NCBI RefSeq assembly: GCF_051020765.1
Contig: NC_134929.1
Span: 1,390,786-1,454,785, forward strand
Length of the DNA: 64,000 nucleotides
Direction: 5' to 3'
Source: Lasioglossum baleicum
Taxonomy: Eukaryota; Arthropoda; Insecta; Hymenoptera; Halictidae
The notes below the pieces were generated by a model, which was not told the origin of the DNA, did no database searches, and saw only the letters and a list, made by a program, of their open reading frames with translations. Positions 40,147 to 49,687 of this stretch are shown here, in pieces (positions within the stretch are counted from its first letter, which is position 1; each line of letters opens with the position of its first letter). Made by a program: the position numbers and the translations under genes.

Positions 40147-40426
40147 TGTTGAAGTTCAACGTCTATATATTTTAATAGCCAGCCGAATCACACAAAACTC
40201 AACGTCAGCTCGTCTTTAATTAATGGTTAATTTAACACCAACGTCAATCGTGACGATACAACAATATCTCAGCGGAATTTCGTAACCGATTCTACAACTC
40301 ACGTGTTTTTCGCTGCGAGGTCGCACACAAGAAGAAGAAGAGACAGGCGAACAACCAACATATATGTTATGTACACAATGTGCACATTCGTTCCATCTGC
40401 TGTATTATTGGCGTACCTCCTCCTCA
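40147..40426 (-). repeat. 5' LTR of the minus-strand Copia
   Basis: Direct copy of 33474-33753 with about three substitutions (for example AGCCGAATC versus AGCCCAATC). It ends at CCTCCTCA and is followed by the second ACTCG target duplication. Confidence 0.9.
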
Positions 40427-40627
40427 ACTCGGTTGACGATCAACATTTGCTGCCCAATAGCTCATTCTACGCAAAACAACGAAGTCAACAATCTAACATC
40501 GACCACCCGCCCTCCACCGTCATATTCTGGATCACCTCGGCAAGTTTGCGAATTAGAATTAACATCTCCAATCCCCAAAATAAAACGAGTTAGGAAGGTA
40601 CGTTTTTCGGGACTAAAAACAAAATAA
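40427..40627 (+). pseudogene. env: Cytoplasmic tail end of the errantivirus-like env
   Basis: After the Copia element the env frame continues for about 65 codons, Ser/Pro/Thr-rich and ending with a basic KIKRVRKVRF segment and a TAA at 40625-40627. The stop merges into a purine tract (AAATAAGAAGGGGAG), the likely polypurine tract priming plus-strand synthesis. This position confirms that the piece is the 3' end of the same element whose env body lies at 31843-33473. Confidence 0.75.
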
Positions 40628-40638
40628 GAAGGGGAGTG

Positions 40639-40980
40639 TGTAACCATATGCGATTCGAAACATAATCAATACCTCAACAACCGACACCTCAATGAATATC
40701 CCAATCGATATCCCCACGACATGCTGATAAGAAAACCATTCGATAGACAATTCACCTGAGACCCAATCGATACCCCCCACTATGCGCCGATAAGACCCAT
40801 TATATATGCCCGATGAGCCACTGTAACGATGGTAATAAAAAGATTGTCTTTTCCCACGAACACATGTCATTTCGCTTCACCTCATTTTTTTTTAAAAGTC
40901 GTAAGAGATATATCTTTTCACGAATTAATCTTTCTTTTATTTCAATCGCGCTAAAGCACGAGTGTTAGTTCGATAACTAT
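40639..40980 (+). repeat. 3' LTR of the errantivirus-like element
   Basis: TGTAACCATATGCG directly follows the polypurine tract. The block holds a TATA-like ATTATATATGCCC at about 40800 and an AATAAA-like motif near 40837 (GGTAATAAAAAG). It ends at ACTATACGTTA, where PIF/Harbinger transposase sequence starts. The expected terminal CA is not clear, so the LTR may be slightly truncated. There is no partner LTR in the window. Confidence 0.7.
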
Positions 40981-40983
40981 ACG

Positions 40984-43030
40984 TTAGTTTTCTTCTTTCC
41001 TCGATTGCCGCGTGACACTGTCGGTGATCGTATACGGTCGCATCAGATACTCCTTCAAGGGGTATCCCTGGTCGCCGATTAGCACATACGGCAGAGTTAC
41101 GTTTCCCAGCACTCTGCTGGGTGGCATGTCAAACCTATTATTTTGGAGACGGCGGTATACATTTGTCGTTGAAAGTGCAGCGCTGTCGCTTCGTCTCCCA
41201 TAATCCCCGACATCCACCGCAACGAATTTACATTTGGCGTTCGCAATCCCTTGTAGGTGGATGGAGAAGAATTTCTTATAATTATGAAACCTTGATCCAG
41301 AGTTCGATGGACATTTAATGCGGATGTGCTTCCCATCGATACTCCCCACGCAATTGGGAAAACCCCATAGCTGTTCATATCCCAATGAAACTTCTCGTAG
41401 CGAATCCATAGTTGGAACTGGCATATGGACTTCTTTGAAAACTTCCCAAATTGCCTGGCACGTCTCGGATACTATTCCAGAAATGGTGTTATTCGCCATT
41501 CTAAAACTGAACGCCAAGGACCTGAATGCCAGTCCCGTTGATAGAAACCTAAAACAGAAATCAATATTACGTTAAAACTGTGCCATAGGAAGTATTCGAT
41601 GACATTAATTTCACTGTCCAACACCAAATTTGTTTTCAATATACTGTTGGGTCCTTCTTATAGAGTTTTTTGCGCTGATTCCGAATCTGTCCTTAATTTT
41701 TCTCCTATACGCACAGTTTTTGAAAAACATGTCTTTGAAAAAAAAACATATTTTTCAACTTTAAACAAATATTGTGATGTTATTATAAAAGATATTGAAT
41801 TGTTCTTTACAGCAAAAGATTCTGTAGACTTTCCCGAATACAGTGATATCCAATATTAATACATTATGATTGTTTAAACATGTTTAAACAATGATTAAAG
41901 TAGGAGAGACACCGCTTTTGCACCAATTTTTGAGGATATTTTTCAATTTATCTCAAAAAATAAGGGTCCGGAGGACAATCGAACTATACCACGCGATAGA
42001 GCAAACTTTTATCTTGAAAAACCCCGGTTTGAAGTTTGCGACATCGACGTTTTTTTCGAACTAGAAAGCAAAATATCTTCGCCCGACATGAGTGTCCGCC
42101 AGTGACGCTCGGGACGGGATACGGCGTGGCGCGGCGCAGCGACGGGATACGGAGCGGCGAACGACCATTCTGGTAGTGAGCGCCACTGGTGACAAGTCAT
42201 GTCGGGCGAAGATATTTTGCTTTCTGGTTCGAAAAAAACGTCGACATTACAAACTTGAAAGAGTGGTTTCTCAAGATAAAAGTCTGCTCTATCGCGTGGT
42301 ATAGTTCGATTTTCCTCTGGACCCTTATTTTTTGAGATAAATTGAAAAATATCCTCAAAAATTGGTGCAAAAGTGGTGTCTCTCCGACTTTAATCATTGT
42401 TTAAACATGTTTAAACCATCATAATGTATTAATATTGGATATCACTGTATTCGGGAAAGTCTACAGAATCTTTTGCTGTAAAGAACAATTCAATATCTTT
42501 TATAATAACATCACAATATTTGTTTAAAGTTGAAAAATATGTTTTTTTTTCAAAGACATGTTTTTCAAAAACTGTGCGTATAGGAGAAAAATTAAGGACA
42601 GATTCGGAATCAGCGCAAAAAACTCTATAAGAAGGACCCAACAATATATTGAAATCATAAAAAAAGTTGAAATTTGTTGGACAGTGTTTCCATCAAATTA
42701 AAAGATAACTTACCTCAACGTTACAGCCAGCCTCTCCTCTGGCGATATGCACTTCCGAAAATTCGACTGTTTTACAATTTTGCTTCTGATGCCTTCCAAC
42801 ATATAATCGGACGTTTTCTTCGTCATCCTCATATATTCGCGAAACTTGTCCAGATTAACCTTCAGCTCCGGAAACAGAAGGTGGTATTCACTTTTTTCCT
42901 CTCGCGATTGGAAGATTTCATGGACATGAAATCTCCTTTTTCGCCGAAGATATTCACTTAAAAGTAGGCTTGTTTCATAGCACAGATATTCGTCAATGAC
43001 GACTACCTTGAAATGCTTGCTGAAAAATCT
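40984..43030 (-). pseudogene. PIF/Harbinger transposase, two exons, C-terminus lost
   Basis: Exon 2 is 40984-41548 and exon 1 runs from 42714 to at least 43030, with a consensus donor (GTAAGTTA) and acceptor (TTTCTGTTTTAG); the phase fits across the intron. Exon 1 encodes HVHEIFQSREEKSEYH and EYMRMTKKTSDYMLEGIRSK, the helical N-terminal part of Harbinger transposases. Exon 2 has SIDGKHIRI and LIGDQGYPL, which hold the first two catalytic Asp residues of DDE_Tnp_4. The stop at 40984 is formed by LTR sequence, so the third catalytic residue and the rest are missing. A 1,075-bp MITE lies in the intron. The true start is not identified. No partner Myb-like gene is visible. Confidence 0.82.
41612..42686. 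mobile_element. 1,075-bp MITE in the Harbinger intron
   Basis: Starts CACTGTCCAACACCAAATTT and ends AATTTGTTGGACAGTG, flanked by TTT on both sides (41609-41611, 42687-42689). The long arms (about 480 bp each) contain GACCCAACA, AACATGTTTAAAC and GTCGGGCGAAGATATTTTGC in mirror order. It is the same family as 37249-39312, in inverted orientation and half as long because it lacks the AT-rich inner part. Its residence in an intron need not have disrupted the gene. Confidence 0.88.
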
Positions 43031-44394
43031 CGGAACAAGTTTTTTTCGGGAACTGGTAGCGTCTCGTTATGTTCTGACCGTCTTCAACTCGGTATCTTCG
43101 CGATTGGCCAATTATGGATTTAAGTGGTGGGATTTTGAACTTTCCAATTGGTCGTGGGTGTGTCAGTACGATTCTTTGTGGTGGAGTGGGAAACTGTCAA
43201 AAAAAACTTTTCGTATTCGCACGTGTTGACGATGTCGTGATTAATGGCCGGTCGTCGTTCACTGGTCTATTGCAGGTCCGGGTTATAGGACGTTTTGGAA
43301 TGCAGTTGTCGAGCTACGGTGGGCATAAAGCAGTTAAAAAGATTTCGGAACCGGCCCGCAATTTTGACATATAAATCAAGACCTTTGCTTCTTGACATCA
43401 TAAATGAAACAGATGTGTTTCCCTCGCGGAACAGTTGTGTAGGCCGCCGAACCACGTTCAGCGAAGCCTTTTGGAAACTCGGGGTTTATGATATGTACCA
43501 GGATTTACAGTTACAGCAGAAAACTCAGAACGGAACATACTTTTCCCAACAATATTCATTGGACGAGCTATAAACAGCTTTCTTAAAAACAGCTTCGCTG
43601 TCCATCGCTCTATAATGGCTCGACCATTTGCAGAGGAAATGTATAGAGGACGAGGAATAGAAACTACGCCGCATATACAGCCAACAAGCATATGAAAGAA
43701 AAACATAAAAATATATCCGCACTTCTTCAAAGTTCTGGACTATAATTTGGAGAGCTGTATTTTCATGTAATATGTAATTCAGTGATGACGTAGTTGAATT
43801 ACTATATAATTGAAATATAATGTAATTTAATAGTGTAATTGAATTAGCACAACTCTGAGTGGGTTAAGATATTAAACCGTTACCGCCTACTACTACACGA
43901 TTGTAGGGGGTGGCAAGGCGTCATCTCGTATGGGTCTGACTTTGCGACATTGTATTGCTGCGAGCGTGAGAATAAGGTTCCCAGGCAGGACCACGGTGAC
44001 GTGCCTCTAGGTACGATGCGCGCCCGATTGGATTAGAGTGGAGGAGGCAGGCCTCGTTTCACACGCATGTTCGGCTGTTGTCGAAATATTGGCTACGGCG
44101 GCCACACATACTCTCTAGCGTACAGCGTCGAAGTCAAAAAATTGGGACCACGGGCGCGGCTGCGGTGGGGATAGGCAGACCTACAGATGATAGGCTCGAT
44201 TTGTTTATGTGCCGTTCCCGGGGCTGTTCTCAATGAAGAGGTTTATGACAGATCATTACTATTGAGCTGGAAGTCGGCACTTTCTCGGACAACACGAGTT
44301 GTACTTTACTTAACTCAGTTGTAAAGTAATTTAAAAATTTCTTTACAGTATAAAGAATTATGATTTGGACGCGCCAAATGTTTTATTGCACGTG
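43031..44394. other. Stretch without a supported gene
   Basis: Short ORFs on both strands have no recognisable domain. A small palindrome (GTAATTCA...TGAATTAC) lies at about 43774-43802 and an AT-rich run of TAATTTAA-like motifs at 43795-43850. Some of 43031-43500 may be upstream sequence of the Harbinger element. I see nothing else. Confidence 0.5.
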
Positions 44395-44733
44395 CCGATA
44401 GCCGCTACGCTATCGTACGTCGCACAGTGGTGCAAAATCCCCAAGACGTGGCAATAATTCGTTTACTATGGTAACGTCATTTTCAAAAATCTATGTACTG
44501 AAATACATTAAAATATTAATACATTACAGTATTAATACATCGATCATATGTAGATTATAAGAGATAGAGCCTAAGCACAAACGCTGACATTGGAAACAAC
44601 TGCGACATCCATTTGAAGGAAAAAATTTTTTCTACTTTCTTTGTTGTTATAATGTATATGCACTCCTTGATTTTCTAAACATTTATAGTGTAGATATTAT
44701 TCAGTGCGGTGAGTGCATTACTCTAAATTATCT
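44395..44733 (-). repeat. Dispersed repeat, inverted copy of 3195-3535
   Basis: Reverse complement of the block at 3195-3535, near-identical by eye (one visible change is GTATATGCAC versus GTACATGCAC). It ends at ACTCTAAATTAT, next to a CTCTATAT microsatellite. Confidence 0.8.
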
Positions 44734-44753
44734 CTATATCTCTATCTCTATAT

Positions 44754-45118
44754 ATAATAAAATCGTGTCTGTCTGTATGTATGTAACGGCATCACTTGAG
44801 AACGGCTCAACGTAGAAAGCTGGGGTTTGGACCGTTAGACGCGGCGTTTCTTCGGGAAGGTTTAGGAACAAACCGCATTCAAAAAAGTCTATTGGTTCAA
44901 AAGTTGCGACGTCATTAGTGAAAAAAGTCAACTTTTTCGCTCTCTTTTGGGCACGTTTCTGCTTATAACTTTTGATCAAATGGACTTTTTCGAATGCTCT
45001 TTGCTCTTAAACCTTCCCGTGGCAAAGCCGCGTTTAACGGTCCAAACCCCAGCTTTCTACGTTGAGCCGTTCTCAAGTGATGCCGTTACAAACATACAGA
45101 CAGACACGATTTTATTAT
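44754..45118. mobile_element. Fold-back element next to the assembly gap
   Basis: Two arms of about 150 bp are inverted copies: 44754-44905 starting ATAATAAAATCGTGTCTGTC, and 44970-45118 ending GACACGATTTTATTAT. Both include AACGGCTCAACGTAGAAAGC or its complement. The loop is about 65 bp. No coding capacity. The arms encode mirror ORFs, which are not genes. Superfamily unknown. Confidence 0.75.
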
Positions 45119-45124
45119 CATTTC

Positions 45125-45224
45125 NNNNNNNNNNNNNNNNNNNNNNNNNNNNNNNNNNNNNNNNNNNNNNNNNNNNNNNNNNNNNNNNNNNNNNNNNNNN
45201 NNNNNNNNNNNNNNNNNNNNNNNN
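45125..45224. other. Assembly gap (100 N)
   Basis: Exactly 100 N, the usual arbitrary scaffold-gap length. The sequences on the two sides may not be directly adjacent in the genome, so continuity of the reading frame across it must not be assumed. Confidence 0.99.
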
Positions 45225-45226
45225 TT

Positions 45227-46552
45227 TCGGAACAGTTTACTAATTTCACATCTCGCACGAGCCGGTCGTGCGAGTCGATCGACATCGATCAGCTCGCGCC
45301 AAACCCAAAATCCGAATCCGCTTCGGATTGTTTTATTTCTATTTCAAATTCAAAATCCGAATCCGCTTCGGATTATTTTATTGCTAACTCAAACTCAAAA
45401 TCCGAATCCGCTTCGGATCATTCTAATTCTAATTCAAATTCAAAATCCGAATCCGCTTCGGATTACTCTAATCCTAATTCAAACTCAATATCCGAATCGG
45501 TTTCGGATCATTCTATTTCAAACTCAAATCCAAAGTCCGAATCGGCTCCGGATAATTCTATTTCTAATTCAAATCCACAGTCCGAAACTGTTTCGGACCA
45601 TCTCGCTACATCTCGTACGACTCGACCGTACGAGTCGATCAAAAATGATCACCTCGCGCCAATTCCAGAACTCAAAACAAAGAGAGTTCATTTCTCCCCA
45701 CAAGATGCTACTCCGAGTATGGCAGAACTCTGCGAAACGATCCCACTGACTCACCTCAATCCAGATGAGATTGAAAAGGTAAAATCTTTACCACGAGACA
45801 ACCACGATCTCTCCTATCTCCAGAAAGATCGACGTGAAAGCGCCCACGCATGCGAACGCGAAATCCTCGCCATTAGCGATACCGTTACGCGTATTCATCA
45901 ATACCACCCTCCGCCAACCCACGAGGAAATCATACACGACAAAACCAGACAAATTCCAGACTGCGCGCATATAATTTCCTCTTGGATTGCGCGGAGGAAG
46001 TCAAAGAAGCGTCGCGACAAATTAAACAGGCTGTCCAAAGAAAATGTACAGCCTGGAAATATAGACGATCGACATTCGCGCGTCCCAGTAGTTCGCAACA
46101 GACGCCGAGGATACCTGTTGTCAACTACCAACGGAACCTGCTTCAGTCTACGCTCCGTGGGAACACCGTACATCACGCCGCCCGCCCAAATCACCCAAAC
46201 CCAACCAAGCTCAACGACCTCCCGTAGCCTCATACTGCCCGGCGAGATCCGAAACGATGGCCGTAGCATTGGAACCGCATACGGTGACTCCTCCAATTCA
46301 CCTGCACTCCGGACAGACCTGTCCCTTCCAAAAAAGAAACTGCCTCGACACGCAGGATGGCCCTACGTTTTGGGACACAACACGCCAGGCCTCTGCAGAA
46401 CATATCATGGCCGTACTATTTCAGCCGAGAAGGCAGCCCAGTACAGGAGCCGATTCGACGAGTTCCCTGGCTACAAGGGGACCATCTACTCCGACTTCAA
46501 TAGGACGAAGATACGCAAGGCGTGCAGCCTCCACCTTCGTGGAACCCTGTAA
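45227..46552 (+). CDS. Repeat-rich protein of an unassigned retroelement, 5' partial
   Basis: Open from the assembly gap to the TAA at 46552, about 440 codons. The first 120 codons hold seven 15-residue repeats of the type SESASDYFIANSNSK. They are bracketed by two related segments (SRTSRSCESIDIDQLAP and SRTTRPYESIKNDHLAP). A basic mid-region (RRKSKKRRDKLNRL) and a Thr/Pro-rich stretch follow. The last 45 codons (AEKAAQYRSRFDEFPGYKGT...) are a degenerate copy of the Cys-rich domain that is read in another frame at 46640-46976. A repeat-rich first part plus a C-terminal domain before an LTR suggests a retroelement structural protein, but I do not recognise it. Confidence 0.55.
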   Translation, partial: SEQFTNFTSRTSRSCESIDIDQLAPNPKSESASDCFISISNSKSESASDYFIANSNSKSESASDHSNSNSNSKSESASDYSNPNSNSISESVSDHSISNSNPKSESAPDNSISNSNPQSETVSDHLATSRTTRPYESIKNDHLAPIPELKTKRVHFSPQDATPSMAELCETIPLTHLNPDEIEKVKSLPRDNHDLSYLQKDRRESAHACEREILAISDTVTRIHQYHPPPTHEEIIHDKTRQIPDCAHIISSWIARRKSKKRRDKLNRLSKENVQPGNIDDRHSRVPVVRNRRRGYLLSTTNGTCFSLRSVGTPYITPPAQITQTQPSSTTSRSLILPGEIRNDGRSIGTAYGDSSNSPALRTDLSLPKKKLPRHAGWPYVLGHNTPGLCRTYHGRTISAEKAAQYRSRFDEFPGYKGTIYSDFNRTKIRKACSLHLRGTL

Positions 46553-46589
46553 GCTACAAGGAATGCCCATACCGGCTGGCAATAGCCAT

Positions 46590-46976
46590 GACCAAGGACG
46601 TATTCTGGGACAGCCAGCACCTACTCCTGAAGAGAAAGCCGTCAGGTTCAGCTCTCCCTTTGACTGGCACCAGTGCTACCGGGGAACTGTCTACTCCGAC
46701 ACCAAAGGCCGGGACGTCTGCCAGCGTTGCAGCCCACACATACAAGGGACCGGAGAGGCGTTCCACATCCACTCCATTCAGTGGATCAGGTGGATGAGAA
46801 ACACTTGCGCGAATTGCAAGGGCCCGCTGTTTCGTACGCAACCCCCGTTGGACTGCGGCGAATGCGGGGAACGGCTGAGCATCGTTGTGGCCGAAACGAT
46901 CTTCAGGAACAGTCCACACGTTGAGGAGCTCCGGCAATATCTGCTACCACCGAGAGCCAACAGTCCAGCGCCCTAA
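46590..46976 (+). CDS. Cys-rich domain, C-terminal coding part (unassigned family)
   Basis: The frame is open from 46257, but the recognisable part runs from about 46590 to the TAA at 46974-46976. Motifs in order are EEKAVRFSSPFDWHQCYRG, DVCQRCSPH, TGEAFHIHSIQWIRWM, NTCANCKGPLF and DCGECGERL, then LRQYLLPPRANSPAP. Three CxxC pairs plus further Cys and His suggest two zinc sites. It is out of phase with the upstream frame, which ends in a diverged copy of the same domain, so a partial duplication or an indel has occurred. A broken and a truncated copy lie in the Polinton terminal repeats. It ends about 210 bp before a large LTR. Function unknown. Confidence 0.6.
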   Translation, partial: DQGRILGQPAPTPEEKAVRFSSPFDWHQCYRGTVYSDTKGRDVCQRCSPHIQGTGEAFHIHSIQWIRWMRNTCANCKGPLFRTQPPLDCGECGERLSIVVAETIFRNSPHVEELRQYLLPPRANSPAP

Positions 46977-47185
46977 TGCCACTTCGTCGTCTGGTAGGGC
47001 ATCGCGCCCGAAGAGCCCCCCCCCGGAAAGTCGCCATCCCGAGGAGGAAGGTGTGACGTCGTCCGACGTTGGATTTGGAGTTTCCCCAGCTGACCCCACC
47101 CCCCCCCCCATACTCGACAATCGCCAGCAGCATCCGCGTTTCGCCACATTCCCGCCGGAAAAATTCGCGCCCCCAAGGGGTAAGG
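46977..47185 (+). other. Spacer between Cys-rich gene and LTR
   Basis: GC-rich with a C9/C10 run at 47018-47026 and 47099-47109 and two ACGTCGT(A/C)CGACGT-type palindromic motifs at 47055 and 47188. AAGGGGTAAGG directly before 47186 is a plausible polypurine tract. Confidence 0.4.
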
Positions 47186-49005
47186 TGTAACGTCGTACCG
47201 ACGTCTTGCGTCGGCCTCCTTCATACGAGCAAATTCTCGCCGTATATACATATATATACATATCCCCGTGAGCGTGAACATAGGGAATCGGAAAAGACGC
47301 AATAGTCACCGGTACAAGCGGACGCCAGCATGGCAACCGCGAGTACAGGTGTACGTACATCTAAACCGTCGCCTCGTTCAAACAGCGAAAAGTATACATC
47401 GACGACAACATATTCGTCCGTACCTCGTACGATTTAGACAAAGGACTTCACGGTTCACCGAATCCCTATGGTCCGCGCTCTCATTATAAATAAGACGAAA
47501 TCGCGCGAATCGCCCTCTTCTAGTTCAAGCTCTCTTCTAGTTCAAATTCTCTTCTAGTTCAGACCCGCTTCCAGTTCAGACTCTCTTCTAGTTCACTCTC
47601 TTCCAGTTTCGGAATTCTACTAATTCAGTTCTCTCGCGTCTTCAATCGAATTCAGTTCGACTCAGTCTTTTCTCGCGTTTTCGGACTCTATTTCAGATCG
47701 TTCACGATATTCAGGTCGTATTGCTCCTTACCATTTACACTATTTCTTTATATATCATTTGGTTCTAAATTGTTATTCGAGTCTGCTCGTAGATTATTAT
47801 TACGTATTTACAGATATTATTCTGGTTTATTGGTTGTACGAGGTTACTCGTAAACCGTCACCGTTATTTTGTTGTACGAGCTTACTCGCATTATCATTTC
47901 AAATTTGTAATTACTATTTTCGTGCTATCTTGTTTATGCGATCTTGCTCGCTTTATTATTCACATTTCAATTGTTAATTTTGTGTTATTTGGCTTATACG
48001 AGCTTGCTCGCATTACTATTCGTATTGCAATTGCTATTTTTGTTAATTTGGCGCTATTTTTGTTTGAACGAGCTTGCTCGCATTACTATTCGTATTGCAA
48101 TTGCTATTTTTGTTAATTTGGCGCTATTTTTGTTTGAACGAGCTTGCTCGCGTTACTATTCGTATTGATAACTATTATCTAGTGCTATTTTGTTGTACGA
48201 GCTTGCTCGCATTATAATTAAGGCTGATAATTCTTATTTTTGTGCCATTTTGCTTTGTATGAGCTCGCTCGTAACCTGCTTGTTACTATTCTGTGCTATA
48301 TATCTCGTTCGAGCTCGCTAGCGAACCGACATTGTATTTGGTTCACGAGTTCTGCTCGCAAGTCTTATTCTTGTACATATTCTGATTCATTATATTCTGT
48401 CTGTTTAAACCATCTATTACTTCGCAGCTTTATTCAGCAACATCCTGCTCCTCGATATCTTCCACTTCTAAAGTGTCGTTCCCAGTGACCGGTTAAAGTG
48501 ATCGCGAGTGTGTGCGTGTGTGCGTGTGCGTCTCCGGGTTGTTCAATCCCGATCGGTCCGTCGATCGATTCCTCACATTCCTCACATTCGTTCCTATAAC
48601 CCCTAAAATTGGTGTATCAATCGTGTACGTCTGAGCCCAGAGGGTGCTCGGTACCGAGAGAACACTAATTTCCCTTCGGTCGAGAATCCTGTCACGAATC
48701 GAACAACCCACGCGTTCGGACGAGTCACACACAACACGCCCACATAGTGACACTCTGATCGCAGGGAGCTGTCACCGTCATCGCGCAGTTCGTCGCTCCG
48801 TCGCGACATCCCCGCCGGACGACGTCCATTCATTTCCCTCTTCGCCCCTTTTCAACAACGACGAACGCCGGTATCGGGTCCCTGATCAGACGTGGACGTT
48901 ACGCGCCACGTGGATCTAAGATCGTCTTAAATAAATTGGTCCGGTTACGTCCCCGCCCCGTCTGGGCGTCGTTTCGTCGGATCATATCCGACCCGGGACG
49001 TAACA
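47186..49005 (+). repeat. Large LTR (1,820 bp) of an unassigned retroelement
   Basis: Starts TGTAACGTC and ends GGACGTAACA, short inverted ends of the TG..CA type, and is preceded by a polypurine-like AAGGGGTAAGG. A TATA box (CATTATAAATAAG) at about 47481 and AATAAA at 48930 fit U3-R and R-U5 boundaries, which would make R about 1.4 kb. R holds a CTCTTCTAGTTCA array (47515-47600) and a palindrome array (47775-48360). U5 would be about 70 bp. No second LTR is in the window, so LTR identity rests on these signals. Confidence 0.6.
47775..48360 (+). repeat. Array of CGAGCTTGCTCG-type palindromes
   Basis: At least eleven copies of CGAGCTTGCTCG or near variants (CGAGGTTACTCG, CGAGCTTACTCG, CGATCTTGCTCG, CGAGCTCGCTAGCG) recur every 50-75 bp, separated by AT-rich spacer such as CATTACTATTCGTATTGC. 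Two neighbouring units near 48010-48140 are almost identical over 70 bp. In RNA each would form a short stem-loop. They lie in the predicted transcribed leader of the LTR. Confidence 0.8.
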
Positions 49006-49442
49006 CTCGTCACGAATAAAAAAATTGAATAAAGTATCTTGCTACGTCGAGCTTCAAATACATCTGAAGGTTAAGATGAAATCGTCCCATTGAAATCTCA
49101 CAGATACATTTCCAATAGCCAAAATCTGACGGATACAACCGCAAGATACACGGTGGCGCTGCTTCGACTCTCAAATAACTGTGAAAGATACACTGAAAAT
49201 TCTCACGCTGTATCTTACGGATAGTGCCTCTTGAATAACTTCTCGCCGCTAGAGGCGTTGAATACGCATACGCAGTTACTTCGAGCTCAGATAACCTACA
49301 GATGTCAAATGAAATTTTTTGGAGAGTATCTTACAGATACACTGTGTCGAATATGTATTTCAGGAAAATAACTACAAATAAAAGATAACTTTCATTTATC
49401 TTTTATTTGAAAATTTTAGATACATTTTTGCCCATCTCTGGC
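49006..49442. mobile_element. hAT-like MITE remnant
   Basis: Ends on the right with GATACATTTTTGCCCATCTCTG, a typical hAT terminal inverted repeat (CAGAGATGGGCAAAAATG on the minus strand). The body repeats GATACA-type subterminal motifs. The other end is missing because the sequence abuts the large LTR at 49005. No transposase. 49443-49687 is BEL 3' flank without a gene. Confidence 0.45.
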
Positions 49443-49687
49443 TCTATGCACCGCTGAATCGACATAAAAACCAAATGTCGCGCGGTGTTTATCCGTGTCT
49501 CGCATCGACCGGTAAACTCCTTACTTTGAATCTCGAACAGAAGTTATATACACCTAGAAGGTTACAATATGGTAAAGTATGGCAACAATACCTTTAATTT
49601 TTCACACTGTATTTTGATACAATAACCAAAATTAAATAACGAAAGCATAAAAATACAACTAACTTAATTGACTTCGTACTTACAGAT

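Larger units (their letters stand above)
33474..40426 (-). mobile_element. Copia LTR retrotransposon inserted in env
   Basis: LTRs of 280 bp at 33474-33753 and 40147-40426, direct repeats differing at about three positions by eye. Target duplications of ACTCG flank it (33469-33473, 40427-40431). The primer-binding site at 40133-40146 matches an internal segment of initiator tRNA-Met, the Copia-type half-tRNA primer. The coding region is complete apart from a 2.06-kb MITE in gag-pol. About 1 percent LTR difference suggests a young insertion. Confidence 0.95.
29747..40980 (+). mobile_element. env-bearing Gypsy (errantivirus-like), 5'-truncated and interrupted
   Basis: Pieces on the + strand are the end of reverse transcriptase, RNase H and integrase (29747-31841), env (31843-33473 and 40427-40627), a polypurine tract and a 3' LTR start at 40639. 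The 5' LTR, gag, protease and RT catalytic core are missing. A Copia element (33474-40426) with 5-bp ACTCG target duplications splits env. The order pol-env-PPT-LTR is that of insect errantiviruses. Confidence 0.88.

Noticed and set aside
3195..44733. One giant 41-kb transposon bounded by the 340-bp inverted pair
   Set aside because: No matching target duplications, and the intervening elements have their own ends; kept only as an observation.
47775..48360. CRISPR-like array of palindromes
   Set aside because: Spacers are not unique and of uneven length, repeats are only 12 bp, and the context is an LTR of a eukaryote.
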